Positions 49,101 through 57,246 of a stretch of 64,000 nt of DNA are shown in pieces. The translations under genes were made by a program, and so were the position numbers. This DNA is from JANNNX01 sp031398745. Lineage in GTDB: Bacteria > Actinomycetota > Acidimicrobiia > Acidimicrobiales > CADCSY01. The notes below the pieces were generated by a model, which did not search any database, was not told the origin of the DNA, and was given only the letters and a program-made list of their open reading frames with translations. The stretch covers positions 41,097-105,096 of the forward strand of contig JANNNX010000054.1 in the NCBI GenBank assembly GCA_031398745.1, in the 5' to 3' direction. Within the stretch, counting starts at the first letter, position 1. Each line of letters begins with the position of its first letter.

Positions 49101-49972
49101 CGTCGGCCGATCCAGCGGAGGTCGAACCCAGTCAGCCGACTGGGTCGAGAGAGCCGATCGTCGGCGAGGTCATCGAAGGGAAGCGGGTCGCACTCCCCGA
49201 CGGGACCGTGCTCGATCTGTCCGGAAGGCACCCACCGCCGAGTGCCTCTCCGGTCTACGTGCAGTTCATTGACGTCATCGCCCCGATGAACTTCGACATC
49301 TGCCCGATCTGTCTCCATGACGCCCCAGCGACAAGGGAGCATGTGCCCCCTGAGTCGCTTGGGGGCCGACGGGCGACGCTGACGTGCGCGGACTGCAACA
49401 ACGGGTTCGGCAGCTTCGAGGCCGAGCTCCTTCTTCACACTCGGGACGCAGTGCGCGGACCTGCCTTCACGGCCGACGGAGTGCCGGGACGACGTAGGGC
49501 GAGCGAGATCGCGATTTCGTTCCAGGAGGACGGCAGCGCCGCGTTTGTCGTCCAGCAACCAGATAAGGCCGTGATGGAGATGCTCCGCGCCGGCCGGCTG
49601 GACATGACCTACTCCCTGCCGCGTCGAGCAATGTGGCGAACGGCGTTGGTGAAGCATGCGTACCTCGCGGCGTGCCTCTACCTCCAAGAAGTACCGGACA
49701 CGCGACACGGCCACTTCCTCCGGGTCGAGTTGCTCGAAGCATGTGATCGCGGCACGAGTCACGAGATGGGCGTGTTCGCGACGGCACTGCGAATGATGCG
49801 GGGCTACGACAACGTGCCGGCTCCGCTGTTCCTGGCGACCGCTTCAGAGGCAGAGCAAGCAATGGCGTTCGTCGGGCTCGGCCGCCACTGGACAGTTGCC
49901 TGGCCGATGCCCGACACCGCAGCGATGCTTGCAACTCGGATCACCGCGAATCAGCGTTCGTCCTCGACATAG
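49097..49972 (+). CDS. HNH endonuclease-like protein, partner of the PIN protein
   Basis: 291 residues. A variable 65-residue N-terminus leads to an HNH zinc module: FDICPICLHDAPATREHVPP, ESLGGRRATLTCADCNNGFG, with two CxxC knuckles and the EHVPP catalytic region, as in HNH_5-like proteins. The remaining 170 residues (RRASEIAISFQEDGSAAFVV; MTYSLPRRAMWRTALVKHAY; ALRMMRGYDNVPAPLFLATA) are of unknown fold and could sense a ligand or partner. Four-base overlap with the PIN gene implies a stoichiometric pair. Could be a nuclease or, as in some HNH-like proteins, a binding module only. Confidence 0.75.
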   Translation: MTSADPAEVEPSQPTGSREPIVGEVIEGKRVALPDGTVLDLSGRHPPPSASPVYVQFIDVIAPMNFDICPICLHDAPATREHVPPESLGGRRATLTCADCNNGFGSFEAELLLHTRDAVRGPAFTADGVPGRRRASEIAISFQEDGSAAFVVQQPDKAVMEMLRAGRLDMTYSLPRRAMWRTALVKHAYLAACLYLQEVPDTRHGHFLRVELLEACDRGTSHEMGVFATALRMMRGYDNVPAPLFLATASEAEQAMAFVGLGRHWTVAWPMPDTAAMLATRITANQRSSST

Positions 49973-50009
49973 TCCCCTCGCCAGCGACGCAGCTGCAGTC
50001 GCCCGCCCT

Positions 50010-50729
50010 TCACTCGGTCGGAGTAGCGAGCCCGATCAGGCTCACCGCCTCGTCGACGGCCGCGGCGAGACCGGGGGAGGGATCGAGCAGCTCCTTCAGC
50101 GTCTGCACAGTCATCACGGCAAACACTGCGGTCGCCCGGAGCGGAGTCGACGGCACGACGGGTTCCCAATGAAATCCGTCATCGGCGACGTACACGGCGC
50201 CCGATAGATAGCTCGCGTGGGAAAGGCCACTCTCTATCCGGTAGGTGACGTACCAGCCACGGACCACTGGATCAGCACTGCGCTGCTCGAAGTTCTTCAG
50301 CTTCGGCCAGTCCTCCGGCTGGACCATCGCCAGGTCAAGCGGAGCAGTCGCAACCGCCGGGTCGATCTCAGAAGGGTTCCAGCCGCCCTGCTGAGCAGAG
50401 TCCCGAAGAAGACGTTGGTGCCGGCGATGACCGAACTCGATCGCATTGACGGCTTCTTCGCGTCGCTCGACAAGCCAGAGCAGGGATATCGCGTGCTCCA
50501 TGACGCTTCTCACCATGGGAGACGCCGTGTCGGATAGCTCAGCACGGTGTAGCGCGGCGACCGCTTCCGCCGTTCGGAGCACGCGGATCGTCCAGGACAC
50601 GGCCACCTGGGCGACGTTCGCATCCTCCATCGGAGCCGAAAGCTGGGCATGGGACTGGAACGCTTCGCTGAGGACTTCGATGGCCCGAGCCGCCCGGCCT
50701 TCGAGGGGGCCGTCTTCCGGCCCCGTCAC
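50010..50729 (-). CDS. All-helical protein with R-x4-H motif, partner of AlbA_2 protein (DUF5677/HEPN-like?)
   Basis: 239 residues, mostly helical by composition. The central AELSDTASPMVRSVMEHAIS followed by LLWLVERREEAVNAIEFGHR resembles DUF5677-type proteins; RSVMEH fits the R-x4-6-H motif of HEPN ribonucleases, though such a short motif is weak evidence. The C-terminus has YRIESGLSHASYLSG and TAVFAVMTVQTLKELLDPS. It starts with a GTG overlapping the stop of the upstream AlbA_2 gene (GTGA), so the two form a pair. I do not recognise a characterised relative. Function unknown; toxin or effector is a hypothesis. Confidence 0.6.
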   Translation of the reverse strand: MTGPEDGPLEGRAARAIEVLSEAFQSHAQLSAPMEDANVAQVAVSWTIRVLRTAEAVAALHRAELSDTASPMVRSVMEHAISLLWLVERREEAVNAIEFGHRRHQRLLRDSAQQGGWNPSEIDPAVATAPLDLAMVQPEDWPKLKNFEQRSADPVVRGWYVTYRIESGLSHASYLSGAVYVADDGFHWEPVVPSTPLRATAVFAVMTVQTLKELLDPSPGLAAAVDEAVSLIGLATPTE

Positions 50730-51859
50730 GCCGAACCCTCGTCCGGAAGGACACCACGGCGAAGCAAGGCCCGTCCGGCGGCGAGCGTCGAGTGGATCGC
50801 CTGACCCGTGATCGGAATCGAGTCCTCGCCTCTACGACGGACGATGCTGATGAATGCTCCTTCCACCTTCCCGTCGACGATCGCACCGTGAACGAGGAAT
50901 GGCTTGAGCTCCTCTGGTTGGGGCGGCACATCGATCAGGATCAGCTGGCCACCAGTGGGGAGCGTGACGGCCTCGACTGTCATGAGATCAGGTGGGGGAA
51001 ACAGCCGGTCTGCGATGACTTGCGCATGCCTGCGAACAACAACGCCGTCGGCTGACACAGCAGTCACTGCCTTGATGATCTCGCCACCAGGAACGGCTTT
51101 CGTGCTCATGCCAATGACCACGAGCCCGCCAGTCTCTGCATTCGCGAAACGGGCTACTGCCTGTGCCAGGGCGATCTTGCCGTGCGGGGAGGCCAAGTCG
51201 TAGCACTGCTGCTTGACGTCCAACCACGGTCCCTCCGGCTGGCCCAGCAGGATGTCCGGACGACCGCCGCGCAGCAGATCACGCACACTCTCTCGGACGA
51301 GCCCGGGCCCGTGGCCCTCGGCCGCCTCCACCAAGTCCTCGATTGCCTGACCAAGGTCGAGAAGGTCACCCACCGTCCGACCACGTACAGATGGACGGAT
51401 CCGTATCTCGACCAACCACGGCGAGGTCACGTAGTGGTCCGACACGGCCAGGGACACGAACTCAGCCCGGTATCGCAACAGCAAAGGCGCCAGGAGACGC
51501 CGCATCTTCAAGTCCAGGTCCGGATCGTCCTCGGGGTAGTCCCGCATGAACGTCTGCACATCGACGACCAGCGACTCGTCAGGATCGAGGATCAGAGAAA
51601 CACCGGAGACCGGCGAGTACTCGTGGTCGTAGAGCGAGAGCTCGACGTCGGAGATATATAGACCGATCTCCCATTCGGGACCCTCAGCCCAGCGTGCCCG
51701 ACAGAGCGCCCGACGAAGAGCGGCGGCTCCGACTCCTTCGACCATCGTCCGATGCGCAGAAAAGCCTTCGTCGTCGACTTCGAGGGTGGTCCGATCGGAC
51801 CCTTCTCCGATGACGAGGGTGCCACTTCCCTTGTCGTACCGAACTGGCAAAGAAGGCAT
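50726..51859 (-). CDS. Schlafen/AlbA_2 domain protein
   Basis: 377 residues. The N-terminal half (EIGLYISDVELSLYDHEYSP; LLLRYRAEFVSLAVSDHYVT) is unassigned. At residues ~205-260 an AlbA_2 domain is visible: GPWLDVKQQCYDLASPHGKI, ALAQAVARFANAETGGLVVI, GMSTK; the D-x-K and FANAETGGLVVIG blocks are the family hallmark. The C-terminal HAQVIADRLFPPPDLMTVEA and LILIDVPPQPEELKPFLVHG match the second half of this domain as found in transcriptional regulators and in RNA-cleaving Schlafen proteins. ATG at 51859. Transcribed leftwards, converging with the PIN-HNH pair. Confidence 0.75.
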   Translation of the reverse strand: MPSLPVRYDKGSGTLVIGEGSDRTTLEVDDEGFSAHRTMVEGVGAAALRRALCRARWAEGPEWEIGLYISDVELSLYDHEYSPVSGVSLILDPDESLVVDVQTFMRDYPEDDPDLDLKMRRLLAPLLLRYRAEFVSLAVSDHYVTSPWLVEIRIRPSVRGRTVGDLLDLGQAIEDLVEAAEGHGPGLVRESVRDLLRGGRPDILLGQPEGPWLDVKQQCYDLASPHGKIALAQAVARFANAETGGLVVIGMSTKAVPGGEIIKAVTAVSADGVVVRRHAQVIADRLFPPPDLMTVEAVTLPTGGQLILIDVPPQPEELKPFLVHGAIVDGKVEGAFISIVRRRGEDSIPITGQAIHSTLAAGRALLRRGVLPDEGSA

Positions 51860-51933
51860 CGTCTAGAGGATGCGTCGTGTGCCATCGAGCGGCGTGGATG
51901 GGCGGGTTAGATCTGCGAACAGCCGGAGAGTGC

Positions 51934-51951
51934 TGAGGACTCGCTGAGGAC
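51934..51951 (+). promoter_or_regulatory. Putative integrase arm-type sites, right
   Basis: TGAGGAC at 51934-51940 and 51945-51951, again 11 bases apart and in the same orientation as the left set. The surrounding GTGCTGAGGACTCGCTGAGG closely matches the left end. Confidence 0.6.
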
Positions 51952-52015
51952 CGGCTGTCCCCGCCAGACACAAAACCCTAGGTCAGAGCACCTTTTCAGC
52001 ACCGCCCGAGCGATT

Positions 52016-52054
52016 CCCCGCCTACAGGCCGACTCACCGTGGCCAACCTCTCGC
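52016..52054 (+). repeat. attR: rnpB 3' end direct repeat, right copy
   Basis: Second copy of the rnpB 3' end, starting CCCCGCCTACAGGCCGACTC; 38 of 39 positions identical to the left copy. There is no rnpB body attached to it, as expected for the distal att site. The rest of the 51860-52211 gap contains the arm repeats and an RBS for the next gene. Confidence 0.88.
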
Positions 52055-52211
52055 CGGAGGGCAATGCGCGGCGGGCTCACCGTCTCAATTCCACGCTTGT
52101 GCGACACAACGTCCGATGTGTTGTGGAATCCATCCGTCTCGGCCCCGGGGCTGGCACCCTGGCGCGGCGTGGAGATGGGGGCCGGGGCGCTCAAGGGCAC
52201 AGGAGGCGCAG

Positions 52212-53792
52212 GTGGCGGAAGAGAGTTGGCAGCAGGCGCGGTTGATCCCGACAAGCGGGATCAACGGCCCAGAGGAAGCTGAGCGTCGAGCGACTTCGGC
52301 GCTCCTCGCGGTGATGGGAGCTGTACGGGAGTTCGGTGCTGCGGTTACCAAGCCCCTAGGCGCTCCAGCCGGCCAGGTCGGCACCTACATCGAGGTGCCC
52401 TTCAAGATCGGGGAGCGAACCTGCTACCCAGACGGCCTTCTAGAGGTCAGTCGTGGCGGGCGGACGTGGACCGCATTGGTTGAAGTTAAGGCCGGTCCCG
52501 CCGTGCTCGACCGCACGCAAATCGAGACCTACCTCGACGTTGCCCGCGAGAGCGGCTTCGACGTGGTGCTCACCGTGTCGAATCAGATGGCCCCCGCTCC
52601 CGGTGTCCATCCGGTCGACGTTGACCGCCGCAAAGTCCGGAAGGTTTCCCTGCATCACCTGTCGTGGGCCGAAGTGCTCACGGTTGCGGTGCAGCAGCGG
52701 GTTCATCGCGGCGTGTCTGATCCGGAGCAGGCATGGATCCTCGGCGAACTCATTCGATACCTAGAGCACCCGAAGTCGGGCGCCCTTGATTTCACTGACA
52801 TGGGCGGTGGGTGGGTGCCCGTGCGTCAAGCCGTCGCCGCAGGCACCCTTCGGGCGAACGACAACGGTTTGACCGAGGTCATCTCTCGGTGGGAGCAGCT
52901 TCTTCGCTTCGCCGCGCTTCGCCTCGGCAGGGAACTTGGTGCTGACGTCCAAGTACAGCTCAGCCGGAAGGAGGTTGCGGAGCCGTCACTGCGGTTCGCC
53001 GCGCAGGCCCAATCACTCGTGAGCGACGGTCTCCTGACCGGGACGCTGCGTATCCCGGACGCGATCGCCCCGCTCGACCTCGTGGCTGACCTTCGCGCCA
53101 GCCGAGTGACCGTTTCCGTGGACGTCGAGGCTCCAAAAGAGGGCCGGGCAGCGACCCGAGTGAACTGGCTGGTTCGTCAGTTGCGAGATGCCCCGGAGAG
53201 CCTGCGGATCGACGCCTTTGCGGCCGCCTCCCGAACCTCTACCAGCGAACTTCTGCGCGTTGTCCGGGAGAATCCGGCCACGCTCATCGCCGATTCGAAG
53301 CGCGACCTCCGAACCTTCCGAATCGTCGCTGTTTCCCCCCTTGGGCTGAAGCGCGGCACGGGGCGCGGAGGGTTCATCGACTCGGTGCTTGCCTCTGTCG
53401 ACGGCTTCTACGAGGTAGTAGTGCAGCAGCTACGTCCGTGGTCCGCTCGCCCGCCGCAGCTCCCGAGCGGTGGCCGAAGTGCCGCGAAGGAGGCAGGGCT
53501 GGACCTCGAACCGCCGGCCCGCGACCTGGTCGAGACATCCGAGGCGGCGATCACCGGCGACGTCCTCTCGGATACCGAATCGCCAAAGGCAGTGGAGGTC
53601 GGCGTCGCTCAAGCTGTCGACGAGGTACGTATCACCGCCCCAGCGGGTGCCGATAGCGATGAGGACGGCGGGGACGACTCGGCGTCGCCAGACGAACTGC
53701 TCATGCCAGCGGAAATGGTCTCTTGGGACAGCGCGCAAGACCGTCTCGATCATGAACGGGCCTTTTCGGCAGGCCAGCCCGCCGACGACTAG
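52212..53792 (+). CDS. PD-(D/E)XK nuclease-like protein of a large conserved actinobacterial family
   Basis: 526 residues. N-terminal ~130 residues have restriction-endonuclease fold features: VGTYIEVPFKIGERTCYPDG (Asp74) ... TALVEVKAGPAVLDRTQIET (Glu91, Lys93), the PD...ExK triad, followed by YLDVARESGFDVVLTVSNQM. The middle (AWILGELIRYLEHPKSGALD; RWEQLLRFAALRLGRELGAD) and a repeat-like beta region lead to TGRGGFIDSVLASVDGFYEV and a long acidic tail ending MVSWDSAQDRLDHERAFS. Relatives I recall carry only vague stress-response annotations. GTG at 52212 has AGGAGG five bases upstream. A decayed copy of its 3' third lies at 47533-48006. It sits just outside attR. Confidence 0.75.
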   Translation: MAEESWQQARLIPTSGINGPEEAERRATSALLAVMGAVREFGAAVTKPLGAPAGQVGTYIEVPFKIGERTCYPDGLLEVSRGGRTWTALVEVKAGPAVLDRTQIETYLDVARESGFDVVLTVSNQMAPAPGVHPVDVDRRKVRKVSLHHLSWAEVLTVAVQQRVHRGVSDPEQAWILGELIRYLEHPKSGALDFTDMGGGWVPVRQAVAAGTLRANDNGLTEVISRWEQLLRFAALRLGRELGADVQVQLSRKEVAEPSLRFAAQAQSLVSDGLLTGTLRIPDAIAPLDLVADLRASRVTVSVDVEAPKEGRAATRVNWLVRQLRDAPESLRIDAFAAASRTSTSELLRVVRENPATLIADSKRDLRTFRIVAVSPLGLKRGTGRGGFIDSVLASVDGFYEVVVQQLRPWSARPPQLPSGGRSAAKEAGLDLEPPARDLVETSEAAITGDVLSDTESPKAVEVGVAQAVDEVRITAPAGADSDEDGGDDSASPDELLMPAEMVSWDSAQDRLDHERAFSAGQPADD

Positions 53793-54064
53793 GCGCCTTG
53801 TCGTGGACCGAGACGGGCTCGACCCCGGCTCATCGCCGATGCGACCTCAGCGAATCTCAAGTTGCACGTCGTGGGCAACCTCAAGCGTCGACCCTTAGCC
53901 CTCGACGGTTCCATGGCTTCGGTCTCGGTGAGCTCATTTCCCGGTGGGCGGGTGTGGCCAAGTCGATCGACCCAGACGGACGTGCATACCGGGCCTCGTC
54001 ATAGAGCCCCGCAACGCCGCTCGGGCGCCGGCTCCGTCACACTCAAATCTCTAGGGTGGTGTCC
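53793..54064. other. Intergenic stretch between the PD-(D/E)XK-like gene and HNH gene
   Basis: About 270 bases with no convincing gene on either strand. It ends with a TAGGGT -10 box for the HNH gene at 54065. One short frame ends LGELISRWAGVAKSIDPDG before a stop at about 54004, possibly a relic of a coding end, but too short to assign. Confidence 0.4.
54052..54057 (+). promoter_or_regulatory. -10 element TAGGGT of the HNH gene
   Basis: TAGGGT ends seven bases before the GTG at 54065, no ribosome binding site; leaderless pattern that selects this GTG over the one at 54056. Confidence 0.45.
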
Positions 54065-54676
54065 GTGCCGACCGCGAGACGTGATGAGGTGGCCGTCGCG
54101 CTCGAGCGAATCGCCTCCGCCCTCGTCCAGGGAGCAGTGACCCAGGCGGACGCGATGGCGCGGGGGATCGACGCAGCTGCGTGCATCGACGCTCGTCGGA
54201 CCGCAAACGAGGTCGTTGTCCGCCAGGTGGCTGCTGCCGGTGGCTGGCCCATTGCCCTTCGAGGACAACGAGGGCGGAGTCCGAGCCTGCGCGTGAAGTT
54301 GGCCGTCTATGCGAGAGATCACTATGTGTGTCGGTACTCGCATTGCCGGCGATGCGTCGTCGACGAGCGGGTATTCCAAGCCCTGTCCGCGCTCCTGCCG
54401 GACACGTTGCCCTTCCATCGGAACTGGAAAGGCGGCGCGTGCCATCCGCTCGTGTGGACGAGCTTGGCCAGCCTCGAGCACGTCAAACCATGGTCGATCG
54501 GCGGGGACAACTCGGTGGAGAACCTGATCACTGCCTGCACATTGTGCAACTACGCAAAGAACAGCGCGCTGGTCGAGCAGCTCGGATGGAAGGTGGACCT
54601 GAGTGCCGCAGAGGGCTACGGATGGGAGGGCCTCACGCCATTCCTGCCAGCGCTCAGAGCCTTGGTCCTTCAGTAA
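54065..54676 (+). CDS. HNH endonuclease family protein
   Basis: 203 residues. A helical N-terminus (RRDEVAVALERIASALVQGA) precedes VKLAVYARDHYVCRYSHC, RRCVVDERVFQALSALLPDT, then WTSLASLEHVKPWSIGGDNS and VENLITACTLCNYAKNSALV. The C-x4-C-x2-C knuckle, EHVKPWSIGG and CTLCN form an HNH module with an insertion between the first knuckle and the catalytic histidine. Probable site-nonspecific or restriction-type nuclease. Its place next to the PD-(D/E)XK-like gene and island suggests accessory or defence function; not proven. Confidence 0.8.
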   Translation: MPTARRDEVAVALERIASALVQGAVTQADAMARGIDAAACIDARRTANEVVVRQVAAAGGWPIALRGQRGRSPSLRVKLAVYARDHYVCRYSHCRRCVVDERVFQALSALLPDTLPFHRNWKGGACHPLVWTSLASLEHVKPWSIGGDNSVENLITACTLCNYAKNSALVEQLGWKVDLSAAEGYGWEGLTPFLPALRALVLQ

Positions 54677-54927
54677 GGCCAGTGTTCGACGTCGAGGTCG
54701 GGCATCGGGAAGTACTCGACGTTGACCGTGACCGGTGAGGCGCCGAGGCGACGGCAGCCGCTGCGATCGGATAATCGGCTTGGTGGAGGTGACGCCTTGC
54801 TCGGCGAACCCACGTCGCCAGCCCCCCGTCCGGCGCACCGCGGCACCCGCTCCGCTACCGGCCGAACCCCGGGGCATCGATCACCACGGTCGATTCGAGA
54901 GGGCGTCTGGCCATCTCTACGTGGCGC
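54677..54927. other. Intergenic stretch between convergent HNH and GAF-ANTAR genes
   Basis: About 250 bases. No complete gene or RNA recognised. On the minus strand a frame ending just inside the HNH stop reads VTVNVEYFPMPDLDVEHWPY, which looks like the end of a real protein, but nothing upstream of it continues convincingly. Confidence 0.4.
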
Positions 54928-55671
54928 TTACGCAGGGTCGGGGTCGGGGTCGGGGTCGACGCGGGGCTCGGGGCGCTCGCCGGTTTCGACCAGCGTCTCG
55001 GCCACGTCTCGCAGCTTCACGTTCATGTGCTGGGAGGCCTGGCGCAGCACGTCGAAGGCGGCCTCGGCACCAATCCGCTCACGCTCCATCAGGATGCCCT
55101 GGGCCTGGCCGATCAGCTCCCGGGTGCGCAGGGCTTCGTGCAGGTTGCCGGCTCGCCGCTCGTCGGCCTCCCGCTCGGTGGCCGAGCCCAAGGCGATGCC
55201 CGCCAACGTGGCGAAGAGCAAACCCTGGGCCCGACTGTTCGCCCCGAAGGCGACCGGGAGGCGGGCGTAAAGGTTGAGAGCGCTGAGCTGGGTACCAGGC
55301 AACGAGTAGGCCAGGACGCTGCGGATGCCGACCTCCACCGCCTGGGGACCGAAGATCGGCCACCGACGATCGTCGACCAGGTCCTCGGCGTAGAAGGCAG
55401 CCCCGGTGATGGCGGCGTCGAGGCAGGGCCCCTCTCCGGCGTCGATCTGCATCTGGTCGAGCGTCACCACCAACGGGTCACTGGCCGCCGCCGTCGTCGC
55501 CTGACCTGCATCGACCACCACGATCCCGGCCGCCTCGCAACCGTCGACGGTCGCTTGCGCCAGATCGACGATCCGCTGGACGGTGTCGGTCACACTGCCC
55601 GAGGCGAAGAGCGCGAGCGCCACCGCCGAGAAATTCCGCTCTAGATCGACGGGCCCTTCGGTGCTGGTCAC
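54928..55671 (-). CDS. GAF-ANTAR antitermination regulator
   Basis: 247 residues: GAF domain (residues ~10-150) with AGIVVVDAGQATTAAASDPL, DAGEGPCLDAAITGAAFYAE, RWPIFGPQAVEVGIRSVLAY, then an ANTAR RNA-binding domain LHEALRTRELIGQAQGILME, RERIGAEAAFDVLRQASQHM, and a DPDPDPDPA tail. ANTAR proteins bind paired hairpins in nascent RNA to prevent termination; the GAF part senses a ligand. Its divergent neighbour is a STAS-GAF-ANTAR protein. GTG start at 55671. Confidence 0.9.
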   Translation of the reverse strand: MTSTEGPVDLERNFSAVALALFASGSVTDTVQRIVDLAQATVDGCEAAGIVVVDAGQATTAAASDPLVVTLDQMQIDAGEGPCLDAAITGAAFYAEDLVDDRRWPIFGPQAVEVGIRSVLAYSLPGTQLSALNLYARLPVAFGANSRAQGLLFATLAGIALGSATEREADERRAGNLHEALRTRELIGQAQGILMERERIGAEAAFDVLRQASQHMNVKLRDVAETLVETGERPEPRVDPDPDPDPA

Positions 55672-55875
55672 CGGCGTATTTCAGCAGTTCCGTGGCAGCG
55701 GAGCACCACCCTGGTACAAATAGAGGGCCTTCAACAGCGAGGGATCCTACGTCGCCCTGCGCTGGTGGGCGTTGTATCGGAAGGCGGCCGCCGTGCCGAT
55801 TCCCCCGCTGTCCCTGATCGAGATCGCCGCCCGCGCCAGCTCGGTCAAGGCCGCCGTCACCCCGCGCTGGCGAAG

Positions 55876-56988
55876 ATGAGTTCGGCCGAGGTCGGTGCCT
55901 TCGGGGTGGAGATCGGCATCGACTCTGGCGGCCCCGTGGTGGAAGTCAGGGGTGAGGTCGACCTCGCCACCGCCCCGATGCTCGGCGCCCTGCTCGACGT
56001 ACTGGTCGACCACGCCGAGACCCACGTGGTGCTCGACCTGGCCGAGCTCACCTTCATGGATGCGTCGGGGCTCCAGGTCATCGCGGACGTATCGGGCCGA
56101 CTGGCGCCGTCCCGCAGAGTCCTTGTCGTTCAGTCGGCCTCCCCCATCGTCCGCCAGCTGCTCGCCATCACCGGGGTCGACGATCTCGTGCTGGTCGCCA
56201 CGGCCGAGCCCGCCCGCCAGGAACTGGCGCCGGAGCAGGAGGAGCCCACCCGATCCCAGCCGGACGAGGCGACCAGCGCCGCCACCGACGTCGTCGTCGA
56301 CCTCATCGAGCGAAGCGCGCTGCCGGCCACCCGCGACACGGTCGACGCCGCCCTGAAGTTGGTGGTGTCGCTGGCCGCCGTGAGCGTGGGCGGGGCCGAT
56401 GGCGTCTCGGTGTCACTCGAGCGCGACGGCGCCATGAGGACCGTGGCGTCGAGCGACCACACCGTCCTCGAGATGGACCACGATCAGTACGAGACGGGCG
56501 AGGGCCCGTGCCTGTCGGCCGCCGCCGACGGCCGCTGGTTCCACGTCCAGGCACTCGCCGAAGAGACCCGCTGGCCACAGTTCGCGCCCCGCGCCCTCGA
56601 GCGGGGCATCAACAGCATCCTGTCGAGCCCCCTGATGGCCAACGAGCGGTCGATCGGCGCCCTCAACATCTACTCCCGCTCGGAGCACGCCTTCTGCGTC
56701 GACGAGCAGGAGCTGGCCGAGCTGTTCGCCACTCACGCCTCAGGGATCCTGGCTGACGCCGGCGTGGGCCGCTCGACCGGCCCGCCCAACGAGCGGCTGC
56801 AGCGAGCACTCGAGAGCCGGGAGGTCATCGCCCAGGCCCAGGGGATCCTCATGGAGCGCTCCGGCATCTCGGTGGACGAAGCCTCCACCCAGCTGCACCG
56901 CGCCGCTCGAGCCAGCGAGATCACCGTCGGGGACCATGCTGCCCGCATTGTGACCTCGGCCCGCCGCGGCCCCCGACCGAGCGAATGA
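55876..56988 (+). CDS. STAS-GAF-ANTAR fusion regulator
   Basis: 370 residues. N-terminal STAS domain: VVEVRGEVDLATAPMLGALL, THVVLDLAELTFMDASGLQV with the phosphorylatable serine in DASG; a polar linker; GAF domain VVSLAAVSVGGADGVSVSLE, YETGEGPCLSAAADGRWFHV; and ANTAR LQRALESREVIAQAQGILME, RSGISVDEASTQLHRAA. The fusion suggests that a partner-switching (anti-sigma-antagonist type) input is wired to RNA antitermination. ATG at 55876 is used; earlier in-frame starts add a low-complexity stretch. Followed by a small gene and a sigma factor. Confidence 0.9.
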   Translation: MSSAEVGAFGVEIGIDSGGPVVEVRGEVDLATAPMLGALLDVLVDHAETHVVLDLAELTFMDASGLQVIADVSGRLAPSRRVLVVQSASPIVRQLLAITGVDDLVLVATAEPARQELAPEQEEPTRSQPDEATSAATDVVVDLIERSALPATRDTVDAALKLVVSLAAVSVGGADGVSVSLERDGAMRTVASSDHTVLEMDHDQYETGEGPCLSAAADGRWFHVQALAEETRWPQFAPRALERGINSILSSPLMANERSIGALNIYSRSEHAFCVDEQELAELFATHASGILADAGVGRSTGPPNERLQRALESREVIAQAQGILMERSGISVDEASTQLHRAARASEITVGDHAARIVTSARRGPRPSE

Positions 56989-56997
56989 CGGTGGGTC

Positions 56998-57246
56998 GTG
57001 GTTGAGCCGATCGACATCCTCGAGCAGGCCCGCCGGGACGTCGGGCTGTCCATCGGCGATCTGTGGTTCCGCTACTTCTCGCTCGGGGGCATGAGCACCG
57101 CCCTCGACGTGGAGGCTTTCCTCTTCGGCGCCCTCCTGGCCAGCGATCGCGACCGCGACCTGCTCTCGGTGGCCCTCAACGAGTGCTTCGCCGAGCGAGG
57201 CGACGACCACCCTCTCCCGTACTCGCAGGACCGGGACGAGCGTTGA
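56998..57246 (+). CDS. Small protein associated with GAF-ANTAR regulators
   Basis: 82 residues: VEPIDILEQARRDVGLSIGD, LWFRYFSLGGMSTALDVEAF, LFGALLASDRDRDLLSVALN, ending DDHPLPYSQ. The LWFRYFxLGG and VEAxLxGAL motifs recur in small proteins encoded next to ANTAR genes in Actinobacteria, to my recollection; function unknown. It starts GTG nine bases after the STAS-GAF-ANTAR stop and overlaps the sigma factor start. Confidence 0.75.
   Translation: MVEPIDILEQARRDVGLSIGDLWFRYFSLGGMSTALDVEAFLFGALLASDRDRDLLSVALNECFAERGDDHPLPYSQDRDER

Noticed and set aside
52058..52130. Imperfect inverted repeat around 52087-52130 as an insertion-sequence end
   Set aside because: Arms match only in short blocks (TTCCAC / GTGGAA), and no transposase gene or target duplication accompanies it.
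53999..54877. A 292-codon minus-strand frame opposite the HNH gene
   Set aside because: Antisense to a clear HNH motif, no recognisable features; composition typical of a shadow frame.
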